Shown: positions 7,778 to 15,842, counted from the first letter of the stretch. The stretch: 17,369 nucleotides of DNA from Dunaliella salina (GCA_002284615.2 MU070079.1:3469-20837); one strand, 5' to 3'. Numbers and translations: made by a program. The notes: a model not told the origin generated them from the letters alone.

Positions 7778-8600
7778 CCTGAGAAGCTTGAGTTGAGGGG
7801 GATAGGACATGTCCAGGATACAAGGATGCATATTTGCGCCAAAGAGCACAAATGTGCGGTTGAGTGCAATCAAAAATGACATGTTGCTCATCCTGAACAT
7901 CTTCCTATTGCAAAGATTGCAGTGTGGGGAAATGTTGTCGCCCCAATTGGCCTGCTCAACACCCAAATTGTGAACATGCAGCCCAAAACGAGCCACACTG
8001 CGGGCAATATGTTTAGGTAAACCAAGGTAGAAATATTCAGGTAGAAAGTGGGGTGAAAAGAAGCATAAGCATTTTTGGTTGGTAGGGCACTCCAGTGATG
8101 ATATGTAAATTTTTTACTATTGATGTCCTTGGGTTGACACTCAGAGAAAAGTGGTTGCAGCCAATATGCAAGGTGTCGTGGTCTGAGATCAACTATAAGC
8201 TGATTCAAGCTTGAAAGATTGCCTGTAAGAATAAGTTGTTGAAGTACCGCAGAGAATCCTAACCACTACGCACCCTTTTTTTTTTGAATTGAATAACTCC
8301 ATTGCACAACCCCCATTATGCACCCATATTTTCCATAAAACCCAAAATTTTACATAATTCACACCTCAAAACCAAATTTTGTGCATAAGGCAGAGCTTAA
8401 AAAGAGATAAACGTTGCGTAATGTCAACATGTTGTACGGTATTTGAGCATGACGGAGTCCATTAGTGCCAAGCAGCAAATGTGAGGTCCAGCATGAAGAA
8501 TTATGATGGCTGAGGGATAAGTCTGCCAGGAAAGTTTTGTGAAGTAAAGAACTATTGCGATGTGTCAGGGAGTTATGGCAGAGGTTTCACGGGTCTTGAT
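7778..8600 (-). pseudogene. LINE A ORF2 C-terminal fragment
   Basis: Read on the minus strand the fragment spans the region after the RT thumb (CWTSHLL-like segment at about 8500), LIVDLR.RHLAYWLQPLFSE, KFTYHHWSALPTKN, the LP..I..V..FGL.VHNLGVEQANW segment, a zinc-knuckle start CNLCN, and KY/HASLF-type sequence up to the LINE B insertion point. Several frames are needed, and a 200-bp TIR element interrupts it at 8243-8443. The 5' end near 8600 is approximate. Confidence 0.8.
8243..8443. mobile_element. ~200-bp TIR element (MITE-like), left copy
   Basis: This sits inside LINE A and is absent at the same place from LINE D. Its ends are AGTACCGCA and TACGGTATT; the right-arm copy has perfect 9-bp terminal inverted repeats AATACCGTA/TACGGTATT. 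The flanking trinucleotide TGA occurs on both sides. The interior is A/T-rich and non-coding, with a repeated TACGCACCC/TATGCACCC phrase. Confidence 0.7.
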
Positions 8601-8777
8601 GTGTCAACTCTCCACGTCTGCCTTGCTTAATGGAGAGGCTCACTTTCTGTATTTAAGAAACAACCTATGAAATCCTGCCTTATAAGACCAACGTTGTGCT
8701 CTTCTTAAGTTTCAGATTTCAGGATTTCTTATCCCTTTCACTTTCTTTGTAAAATGTTCTAAAAAAAGAGATAAACA
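8601..8777 (+). promoter_or_regulatory. Possible leader/promoter of the ORF1-like element
   Basis: This stretch precedes the candidate ORF1-like start codon and is conserved in the right arm (15843-16020). It contains TATTTAAG (about 8650) and CTTATAAGACC (about 8680), which could act as TATA-like elements, and AATAAAC-like A-rich sequence just before ATG. Function is inference only; internal LINE promoters are poorly defined by motif. Confidence 0.3.
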
Positions 8778-8910
8778 ATGGCCTCACACCTTTGGCCCAG
8801 TGCCCTCAGAGTACGACTACTTAAACCAAGGTAAAAAAAAAACGCACACAAACGATGGCCTCTCACTTTTGGCCCAGTGGCCTTGGAGTACGACTACTCA
8901 AACCCAGGTT
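8778..8910 (+). repeat. 77-bp tandem duplication around the ORF1-like start
   Basis: The phrase ATGGCCTC(A/T)CAC(C/T)TTTGGCCCAG through GTACGACTACT(T/C)AAACC occurs at 8778 and again at 8855. The right arm has it once (ATG at 15842-15840, minus). The extra copy in the left arm puts a TAA soon after the first ATG. Confidence 0.85.
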
Positions 8911-9477
8911 ACCTGGAAACACGACACCTATGAAACATCTGGTTGGCCTTGGGCCTCAACCTAAACAACACATTGGAAATTTACAGTACCGCCTCCTTAT
9001 ACGAGTGCATCACATGGAAAACTAACTGCGTTGCCTCACGGCAGGCATTCATGCGTTAAAGCTCACAGTCACTTGTGCCATCAACCGTATAGATCACTTG
9101 CAACAAACCATTACTTCCTTCTCGTGCAATATCTCCACATCATGTGAGAACAACCGTGATGCCGCTTACCTCTGGAAACAAGACAAGAACAGGATTCCAA
9201 CAAGTATGATGACATTGCAGGAAATGCCTTTCTCTTTACTTACAACAACAATAATACCACTGCATCTCCAAACACAATTTCGCACATACTTACACAAAAA
9301 ACAATCATGCCGTGCGGGAAACAAAATGGTACATATCAGATCCTTGTTAGCGAAAAAGGACAAGACGGAGCTCATGCAGTTCAATTCTTTTAACGTCAAA
9401 TTGAAGATAATGTGCCCCAAGGGTGGAAAGTGCAATGGGAGCGTACATCCATGACAATGCAGCGCAAACGGAGTTTA

Positions 9478-9601
9478 CACTCTATTAGTTCTTCCATTCA
9501 AGATCTTATCTCCACATCACCTTTGCTTTCTGGCCTAAACACTCTATAAGTTCTTCCCTTCAAGATCTTATTTCCACAGCACTTTCGCTTACTGGCGTAA
9601 A
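9478..9601 (+). repeat. 62-bp tandem duplication inside ORF1-like copy 2
   Basis: CACTCTATTAGTTCTTCC...TGGCCTAAA (9478-9539) is followed by a diverged copy CACTCTATAAGTTCTTCC...TGGCGTAAA (9540-9601). The right arm contains one copy only. Because 62 is not a multiple of three it shifts the frame. Confidence 0.85.
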
Positions 9602-10010
9602 AAAAACTTGTCGGCTACAACGGGAACAATATCTACCTATGGTATGCGGACCGGCAGGAAGCACTTGACCCCCAAAAACCCAACACACCTGCCTATTGCT
9701 ATCCGGAATGGAACCATTTTCCTTTTGGTTCTTTACAATGAAGCAGGGGGATTGAATTACAGCAACCTCACGAATCAACAACCCCCTCAGATTGAAACAT
9801 TTATTAAACAATCTTTGATTTATCTGGTCCCCGCGACGGCGACACCCCAATGAGAGATGTCTGTCTCAACACTACACCGAGATAACCTACTGGTACACGA
9901 GTAGAAATGCAGACAGAGACAGCCAGAAGCAAATGGAAGAAACTTCCACCATTGATGACTTAGCTGATGATCCATGGCAACGCTTCCTGAAATACTTCAA
10001 CGGATGTAAG

Positions 10011-10358
10011 AACTAATATGACCAGCATTACGTGGACAACACTGCACGTCTGAGAAGTTGTGTCCCACCATCTAAACTTGGAATCATGGCTCCTTGCCTA
10101 AATGTTATTTATGTTTAGTTACAGGCGGTACCCTAGGTAATATACATGTCATTTCTTATGCACGAACCCTTAGACTATTACATTTCCCCACAGATATGTG
10201 TGCTTCCATCAGTGAGGCCCAGGATGCTCACGCCTTTTGCATCTGAACAACAACAAACCTTTTCTTCTTTCTTAACATAATAGTGTTTAATCAGGCTAGC
10301 AGTCGCATTTTAATGACTGAAAGCCTTTATATTCCCCTGTAGCCCTGTAACCCTGTAA
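10011..10358 (+). mobile_element. LINE-type 3' end of ORF1-like element copy 2
   Basis: Following the ORF1-like region is decayed LINE C-terminal sequence (CTTGGAATCATGGCTCCTTG, matching the WNHG(S)SP..CDLC area of LINE B) and then CAGGCTAGCAGTCGC...TGACTGAAAGCC and CCTGTAGCCCTGTAACCCTGTAA at about 10334-10357. The same join occurs in the minus-strand copy at 14481-14850. This is the inner end of the left inverted-duplication arm. Confidence 0.8.
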
Positions 10359-10454
10359 AATCTTCTACCTGTAATGACTTAGGACGTGCTCACTTCCTTA
10401 CTCGTGTACTAAGACTAATCTAGACTTTACCATGATTTGTAGTATTATTACACT
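10359..10454. other. Short unassigned spacer
   Basis: Ninety-six bp of A/T-rich sequence between two plus-strand LINE tails. Nothing recognised. Confidence 0.4.
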
Positions 10455-10530
10455 TTATTAGCAGGCTGAGCAGTTGAGCGCTTTTGACTGAAGGCCTCTA
10501 TTCTCTGTGAACCCTGTTAGCCCTGTAAGG
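10455..10530 (+). mobile_element. Isolated LINE 3' end
   Basis: GGCTGAGCAGTTGAGCGC...TTGACTGAAGGCC is followed by CTGTGAACCCTGTTAGCCCTGTAA. It is the family 3' stem-loop and tail with almost no ORF2 sequence attached, an extreme 5' truncation. Confidence 0.8.
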
Positions 10531-10640
10531 GAGTCAAAAAAGCATGCACAAGCTCTGAACCAATGAAGTTGTACAGGCTCAATGCCACACTCTCGTAGTA
10601 CAATCCAGGAAGGTGTATGTATTCTGAATTCTAGCAGCCA
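10531..10640 (-). pseudogene. LINE ORF2 thumb-region fragment
   Basis: Minus-strand coding (TPSWIVLRECGIEPVQLHWF followed by RACACFF) matches the TPSWSVLRECG segment of the ORF2 frame at 5800-5880 and of LINE D. It is about 35 codons, joined head to head with the isolated tail on its left and with the 144-bp satellite on its right. Confidence 0.8.
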
Positions 10641-10927
10641 CCTGCCTACAGCAAGGGGGAACTCCAGACCCTGAGCCCACCTGAGCTCCTGCACTCCTGC
10701 CATGCCAAGTGCCCACCACAGCCTCACCTAAGCCTCTGTGGCACATACCCCTGAGGTCCCAAATAAAGGTGCTCATTCGCCCACATGCCCACCAGCTAGG
10801 GGGGACTCCATCACCACAGCCCACCTGAGCTCCTGCCCTCCTGCCATGCCAAGTGCCCATTAGAGCCTCACCTGAGGCTCTGTGGCACACTTCCCTCAGG
10901 TCCCTACTGTAGGTGCCCCACCTAAGA
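10641..10927. repeat. 144-bp satellite, units 1 and 2
   Basis: The anchor CATGCC recurs at 10701 and 10845, a period of 144. Each unit contains CTAGGGGGACTC-type sequence, CCCACCTGAGCTCCTGC, TGCCATGCCAAGTGCCCA, GCCTCACCT.AG.CTCTGTGG and CCT.AGGTCCC. Minus-strand frames read through them (10579-10956) and are not genes. Confidence 0.9.
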
Positions 10928-11147
10928 AACAATAACTCGGAACAGTAGCTCTTCATCTAATTGTGATTTGTGTCAGGCTGCAGGTGATATTCAAGATGAA
11001 AAGCATGTTACCTTTCTATGTACAAACACTCACAAAGTTGCTTTGGGGATAGGTATGCATCATTGTTTTCCAACAGTGAAGACCAGGATGTTCATACCTT
11101 TTTGCATCAGAACAAGAACAAACTTTTTTGTTTTTAATTCATGAACT
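10928..11147 (+). pseudogene. LINE C, ORF2 C-terminal fragment
   Basis: Coding in mixed frames matches the zinc-knuckle region (TGTGATTTGTGTCAGGCTG, then GATGAAAAGCATGTT) and the closing RYASLF..SED.DVHTFLHQNKNKLF segment. It is interrupted after ATGAACT at 11147 by a 695-bp insertion and resumes at 11843. Confidence 0.8.
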
Positions 11148-11842
11148 CAGGAGGGAAAAAAGTAGTGGACGCCATCCCCAAAAACTGGGCGGGACCCCCC
11201 TGACCAACCCCCCCCCCCCCCCAAAAAACCACCCAAGCAGGAACCCAACCTGGACTGAAAGGGTGTCAATTTGTTCCTTTTTGAAATAGCTATCAATCTG
11301 CATACTTGCCATGCTTTAAAAGTGAGTTGCAGCAGAGTTATGGGACAAAAACTGAGCAGCGGGCGCCCATGCATACCTGCCCTTCCAGGCACCCACAACT
11401 AGCTTGCAAGTCCACTAACTGCCCTCCTGAATTCACCATGCATAATCACATCATACATTGTCACCATCCTGGGAGTTTGAACTGATTTGTTGCATGTTTG
11501 CCTCTACACCCCCTGCCGCCCACACCCTTGAGCGCATGGCACTGACTCCCAGCCATGCACACAGACCCCCCTTTTACTCAATTTATCCAAAGAGGGTGCC
11601 AATTGACAGTTCTTGAGGTCAGGAATCCAATAATGTCTTTAGAATCCTGTAGAAGTGGCCCAGAAAGATTTTGGAGGGGGTGTCCCAAAGACCTGTACCC
11701 CCCTTTGCCCCCCCCGCCCCCCACCCCTCCTCAGATCAGACCATACGTATACCAATCAATAGCCCTTGATCCCTGGATTCCGAATACATAATTCTTAAGA
11801 GGATTGACCGATGACGTCCAAAACCGTTCTGACAGCCTCCTG
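11148..11842. mobile_element. 695-bp insertion with short TIRs (DNA transposon-like)
   Basis: It interrupts LINE C exactly, with ATGAACT at 11141-11147 and again at 11843-11849. The ends are CAGGAGG and CCTCCTG, a 7-bp terminal inverted repeat. If the duplication is taken as ATGAACTCA (9 bp) the ends shift by two bases. The interior has long C runs (about 11206-11222 and 11700-11730), two related phrases (GGGTGTCAATTTG and GGGTGCCAATTG), and no recognisable transposase; frames at 11147-11398 (minus) and 11555-11791 (plus) look accidental. A non-autonomous DNA transposon is the best guess; the superfamily is not clear. Confidence 0.7.
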
Positions 11843-11936
11843 ATGAACTCATGATTCTTTTAAGAACAGGCTAGCAGTCGCATGTTTTGACTGAAGGCCT
11901 TTTTCCCTCCGTAACCCTGTAGCCCTGTAAGTGCCC
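11843..11936 (+). mobile_element. LINE C, 3' end
   Basis: This resumes LINE C after the insertion: ATGAACTCATGATTC, AACAGGCTAGCAGTCGCATG, TTGACTGAAGGCC, then CCGTAACCCTGTAGCCCTGTAA. This is one of the cleanest versions of the shared 3' stem-loop and tail. Confidence 0.88.
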
Positions 11937-12155
11937 ACATGCCCGCCTTCCCACATGCTAGGGGGAATTCCGGACCTGAGCCCACCTGAGCTCCTGCACT
12001 CCTGCCATGCCAAGTGCCTATCTGAGCCTCACCTTAGCCTCTGTGGCACACGCCCCTCAGGTCCCAACTAAAGGTGCTCATCCGCCTACCTGCCCACCAG
12101 CTAGGGGAAACTCCAGACCCACGGCCCACCTGCGCTCCTGCCCTCCTTCCATGCC
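11937..12155. repeat. 144-bp satellite, unit 3 and first half of unit 4
   Basis: CATGCC anchors fall at 12006 and 12150, again 144 bp apart. Unit 4 stops at CATGCCAA where the LINE D tail begins and resumes at 13106 with GCCAAGTGCCCACC. Confidence 0.88.
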
Positions 12156-13105
12156 AATTTTACAAGGTTACAAGGTGGTAGGCCTCCAGTCAAACTGACT
12201 GACTGCTAGCCTGTTCATAGAAAACAAGAAGTTCATGCAAAAAGGAAAAGAGTTTGTTGTTATGATTCAAAAAGCAATCATATCATGCGCGTGGACATGG
12301 TGAGATGCAGGCAAGAATGGAGCCATCAGAGAAGCTGGATTTGAAAGGAAAAGAACATGCCCAGAAAACAAGGAAGCATATTTACGTCTAAGATTGCACA
12401 CATGTGGGTGTGTGCACTTGAATATGACATGTTGCTCATCTTGAACATCCTCCTTAGCATTACAGAGATCACAATTTGGGTAGATATCGCCATTCCAATT
12501 GGCCTGTTCAATTCTCAATCCATGGACACGCAACCAAAAATGAGCCTCACTACGGACAAGATAATTAAAGAGATCAAGGCAAAAAATGTTTTGGCCAATG
12601 GTATGGAGAAAAAGAGACACAAGGATTTCTGGGCGGGAGGGTACGCCAGTGATGATAAGTGCATTTTTTGGCTATTGACGTCCCGAGGTCGACATTCTGA
12701 GAATAAAGGTTGCCGCCATTAGGCTAGATGCCTAGCTCTGAGGTTTATAACCAGCTGACTCAATTTCAAGGGACTGCCTGTAAGGATCTGCTGCTAAAAA
12801 GATTGAGCATGATGAAGTCCATTAATTCCAAGCCGTAGATGTGAGATCCAGCAAGAGGAACCCAGGTTGCTGAGAGATACACCTGCAAGACAAAACTTTG
12901 TGGAGCAGGGGGCTGTTGCAGCATGTAAGAGAGTTATAGAGGCGAGCACAGGCTCTGAACCAGTTAAATTGTATTGGCTCTAAACCACACTCTCGTGGTA
13001 CACTCCATGCAGGTGTTGGTGTCCTGACTCCCAGCTTGTTTCTTAAGTATCTCAGGAGCCATTTCTGTATACGATTGTCCATTTCATGCCCCTGTTGGAG
13101 ATATG
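12156..13105 (-). pseudogene. LINE D, 5'-truncated ORF2 fragment and 3' end
   Basis: On the minus strand the copy starts at ATSYLQQGHEMDN (about 13111), runs through TPAWSVPRECGLEPIQFNWF, CWTSH-type sequence (decayed), and a 12620-12267 frame with LVRS.AHFWLRVHGLRIEQANW, zinc knuckle CDLCNAKEDVQDEQHVIFKC (C-x2-C-x10-H-x4-C intact) and RKYASLFSG. It ends with GGCTAGCAGTC...TTGACTGGAGGCC and CTTGTAACCTTGTAA. Frames break between about 12820 and 12620. It is inserted within one unit of the 144-bp satellite, with a short GCCAA overlap at both junctions. RT catalytic motifs are absent. Confidence 0.88.
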
Positions 13106-13190
13106 AGGTGGCCAAGTGCCCACCAGAGCCTCTCCTGAGGCTCTCTGGCACACATCCCTTAGGTCCCAACTGTAGGTGCTCATCCGACCT
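13106..13190. repeat. 144-bp satellite, second half of unit 4
   Basis: GCCAAGTGCCCACCAGAGCC continues the unit broken at 12155, through CTCTGGCACAC and TTAGGTCCCAAC to GTAGGTGCTCATCC. It shows that the satellite array predates LINE D. Confidence 0.88.
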
Positions 13191-13214
13191 GAGAAATAGG
13201 CCTTCAGTCAGAAC

Positions 13215-14460
13215 AGAAGCTATTATCAGTTAATTGTGATGGCCTCCCGGGGGTTACGCCTCGACCAGGGGTCCCCAAAAGACAGGGGATCGAGGATTCT
13301 GCGTGGTTCAGCAGTTGCGCCTCTCTCGGGAGCCTTCAGTAACGGAGGTAGTCCCGGGTTCGAGCCCGGGTGGGCGGACCTTTGGAGGTTCAATACGTTG
13401 TTCGCAGCAAGGTTGTTCCATCCGTGATGCTTGGGGGCCAGTCCCGCTTGCGTAGCATTTCCTTTCCTTTGTGATGGCCTCCCGGAAGATCCTGAATCCT
13501 TAAAACTGGGTGATCTCCTCCCACACATCCGCCATTGTCATGTTATTGCCCTGGCAGACTTGAACGAACAATTTGGACAGGATACTTTGATTTCTTCCAA
13601 ACCATGTACTAAGAGGGGATACTGACATTTCAGAAAGGAATGTAGAACAAAAAGGACGCGGATTTTGCTTCACTAGCATCTGAAATATTGCAGACTACTT
13701 TTCTTTGTGGAACATTTTCCAGTGCACCCAGACTGTTTACGCAAAATGTGACAAAAAGCTATTTGAAATTGAACAAGACCTATTATTTGGAGCCACCTAC
13801 ATTGCACCCGAAGGAGATGAAGATAGACATGATGTTGAATTTCACTACACACACCTGGGGAATGAAATACAACAAGCCTTCACCCATTCATCACATGTCA
13901 TCATGTGTGGAGAATTTAATGCACATGTAGGCAACTGAGATGGAATTTCAGAATTACATTTTGGAGCTTTGCTTGTGTGTCCACACTTAAACCAGAGGCG
14001 CCAGACCCAATGCTTGCACGTAAACAGATCAGGGCAATTGCTTCTCCATTTAGCCTCGACCCTAGGTCTCATCCTAACCACGAGTAGAACATTTGGAGGC
14101 ATTGGCCAACCAAATCTCATTGGCTACAACAAAAAAGGCTAAAACTAGACCAGATCATGTCACGGTGGTCTTTGCATTTGTGAAACTCACATTATGACGC
14201 CTAACCTACTAGACCATTGCTTACAATCTGTAACTTTTTCAATACCAAATCCCGGTGATGACATGCGCTTACAACATGACTCTCCTTGTGGACCTGAAAT
14301 ACATTTTCAACAAAGAAAACCAGATAAGAGAGCTGATCATGTCACTTCCTTGGAACATGATACCCTTTTCAAACAAAATCTTTACAGAGCAATTGATCTT
14401 GGCAATGTGGATCAGGCCTGGTCTGCTCTGGAATCATGGATTATTAATGCCGCAGTTTAA
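13215..14460 (+). pseudogene. LINE ORF2 APE-type endonuclease and linker, decayed
   Basis: The endonuclease nicks target DNA for LINE insertion. In several frames one can read: IISVNCDGLP (the SWNVNGL-like start, now split by the SINE), LLPHIRHCHVIALA (expected catalytic Glu of the QET motif not visible), LLFGATYIAPEGD (13765-13815), VIMCGEFNAHVG (13894-13930; catalytic GDFNAH with Asp changed to Glu), LASTLGLILTTSRTFG, IGQPNLIGYNKK and TRPDHV (Asp-His pair, about 14142-14160), then linker sequence VDQAWSALESWI. Many stops and frameshifts interrupt it. It ends at 14460 where the right arm of the inverted duplication begins, so RT is missing. It is complementary in content to the LINE at 4229-6663. 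Confidence 0.85.
13251..13468 (+). mobile_element. SINE candidate with tRNA-type A and B boxes and 17-bp TSD
   Basis: The 218-bp insert is bounded by TTGTGATGGCCTCCCGG at 13234-13250 and 13469-13485, a perfect 17-bp repeat; removing it rejoins the endonuclease coding. Inside, TGGTTCAGCAG at 13304-13314 fits the pol III A box (TRGYNNARNNG) and GGTTCGAGCCC at 13357-13367 fits the B box, 53 bp apart. A 6-bp stem CCCGGG/CCCGGG closes the TTCGAG loop like a T arm. No paired acceptor stem is found, so this is a tRNA-derived head and not a tRNA gene. The 3' end is pyrimidine-rich (CCTTTCC) and does not carry the LINE CTGTAACC tail. Confidence 0.82.
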
Positions 14461-14850
14461 GCTGGCATGATATCAGTGGGTACAGGGTTACAGGATTACA
14501 GGGTTACAGAGAAGCAAGGCTTTCAGTCAGAACGCGCGGCTGCTAGCCTGTTAGTGAAAACACAATAGCATTAAGAAATAAAAGGCTGCTTTTTGGTTCA
14601 GGTTGAAAAGGTGTGAACATCCTGGACCTCACTAATGGAATGCACAGATGCAAACCTGTTACGCAATGAAATTAAATAAAGGTTTGTGCAGAGGATGGCA
14701 TTTGGATTATCTTGGGTACCGCCTGTAATTGTAGTCTCACAGTTAGGGTGGAACATGGGCTCTGAGACGTGCAACGCTGCAAAAATGTTGGTCAAAATGT
14801 TGATCAAATCGTTTCAAACGTTTGTTGAAGTATTCCGGGAGGTGTTGCTA
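14461..14850 (-). mobile_element. LINE-type 3' end of ORF1-like element copy 3
   Basis: Minus-strand reading: decayed LINE C-terminal sequence, ACAGGCTAGCAGCCGCGCG, CTGACTGAAAGCC and CTCTGTAACCCTGTAATCCTGTAACC at about 14481-14512. It corresponds to 10011-10358 in the left arm. The first twenty bases (14461-14480) are junction sequence. Confidence 0.82.
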
Positions 14851-15842
14851 TGGATCATCAGCTTCGTTGCCAACGGTAGAGACTTCTTCCATTTGATCCT
14901 GGACATCTGTCTACATTTCTGTTTGTTTTACCAGAAGGCTCTCTCGGTGTTGCGTCATGACAGACATATTTCATTGGAATATCACTATTGCGGGAAGAAG
15001 ATGAACCAAGCAAGACTGTTTGATGAATGTTGCACGGGTTCCACACTGGGTAGCAATAGGCAGGTGTGTTGGATTTTTGGGGGTCAAGTGCTTCCCGCCG
15101 GTCTGAAGTAAATGTTGCACCCGTTGAAGCCGACATATTTTTTGGGGCCAGTAACAGAAAGTGACGCGGAGGTAAGTGCTTGAATGGAAGAACAAATAGA
15201 GTGTAAACTCCATTCACGCTGCATTGTCATTGTTGTACGCTCTTGCTGCATCTTCCACCCTGCGGGCACTCTGTCTTGGATTTGTTGAAGAAAAGGTTTA
15301 AGTGCATGAACTCCCTTTCGTCCTTTCTTGCCGACATGGATCTGACATGTACCCTTTCGTTTCCCGCACGGCATGATTGTTTTTTTTTTTGTGTAAGTAT
15401 GTGCGAAATTTGTTTGGGGATGCAGTGGTATTGTTGTTGTAAGTTAAGAGAAAGGCATTTCCTGCAATGTCATCATACTTGTTGGAATCCTGCTCTTGTC
15501 TTGTTTCCAGAGGTAAGCGGCATCACGGTTGTTCTCACGTTCATTGTTATCACATGATGTTGAGATAATGCTCGAGAAGGAAGTAATGGTTTGTTGCAAG
15601 TGATCTATACGGTCGATGGCACAAGTGACTGTGAGCTTTAACGCATGAATGCCTGCCGTGAGGCAACGCAGTTAGTGTTCCATGTGATGCACTCGTATAA
15701 GGAGGTGGTACTGTAGATTTCCAATGTGTTGTTTAGGTTGAGGCCCAAGGCCAACCGGATGTTTCATAGGTGTCGTGTTCACAGGTAACCTGGGTTTGAG
15801 TAGTCGTACTCCGAGGGCACTGGGCCAAAGGTGTGAGGCCAT
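14851..15842 (-). pseudogene. ORF1-like protein, copy 3 (broken)
   Basis: The candidate start is ATG at 15842-15840 with A at -3 and G at +4. One frame covers about 56 codons to a TAA, and coding continues past it (LKLTVTCAIDRIDHLQQTI, NNRDAAYLWKQDK). After a frame switch it runs through DDIAGNAF, IMPCGKRKGTCQIHVGKKG, AGWKMQQERTTMTMQREWSL (frame 15374-15084), then GFNGCNIYF, DRREALDPQKSNTPAYCYPVWN and SSSSRNSDIPMKYVCHD (frame 15217-14858). It is about 95% identical at DNA level to the left-arm copy for its first part but much less after about 15375. It has 18 extra bp near 15525-15545 not found in the left arm. Function unknown, as for the other copies. Confidence 0.65.

Larger units (their letters stand above)
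8778..10010 (+). pseudogene. ORF1-like protein, copy 2 (broken)
   Basis: The candidate start ATGGCC has A at -3 and G at +4. One frame can be followed through LKLTVTCAI.RIDHLQQTITSFS and NNRDAAYLWKQDK to about 9195, with an in-frame TAA near 9025. Coding then continues in another frame through DDIAGNAFLFT, ISHILTQKTIMPCGK, ILVSEKGQDGAHAVQFF (stop about 9392) and, after it, WKVQWERTSMTMQRKRSL, GYNGNNIY, DRQEALDPQKPNTPAYCYPEWN. The order matches copy 1 (2802-3526) and copy 3 on the minus strand. A 62-bp internal duplication lies at 9478-9601. No known domain is recognised; the heptad-like N-terminal part and the alternating strand/helix core would suit a LINE ORF1 RNA-binding protein, but this is inference. 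Confidence 0.65.
7350..10358 (+). repeat. Left arm of large inverted duplication
   Basis: This is collinear with the reverse complement of 14480-17268. The order of parts is LINE B, LINE A with TIR element, leader, ORF1-like copy, LINE 3' end. Since LINE B is inserted at the same base of LINE A and the TIR element at the same base in both arms, the arms share one ancestor. Homology may extend left of 7350, but the right arm is lost at the AT run. The arms are separated by about 4.1 kb. Confidence 0.9.

Noticed and set aside
10330..10358. Internal telomere repeats from CCCTGTAA runs
   Set aside because: The runs are short (2-4 units), always follow the LINE stem-loop, and occur in both orientations, so they are LINE tails.
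10455..10640. Twin-priming (5' inversion) LINE copy
   Set aside because: In twin priming the tail ends the insertion on the outside; here the tail abuts the inverted RT fragment, so two separate insertions are simpler.
11147..11398. Minus-strand Gly-rich protein in the 695-bp insertion
   Set aside because: The Gly run comes from a C homopolymer tract and no family is recognised.
12357..12722. Plus-strand frames inside LINE D
   Set aside because: They are antisense shadows of the minus-strand ORF2 C-terminus, which contains the zinc knuckle.
13297..13378. Functional tRNA gene
   Set aside because: A and B boxes fit, but no 7-bp acceptor stem pairs across the expected ends and the whole block sits inside a 17-bp target duplication.
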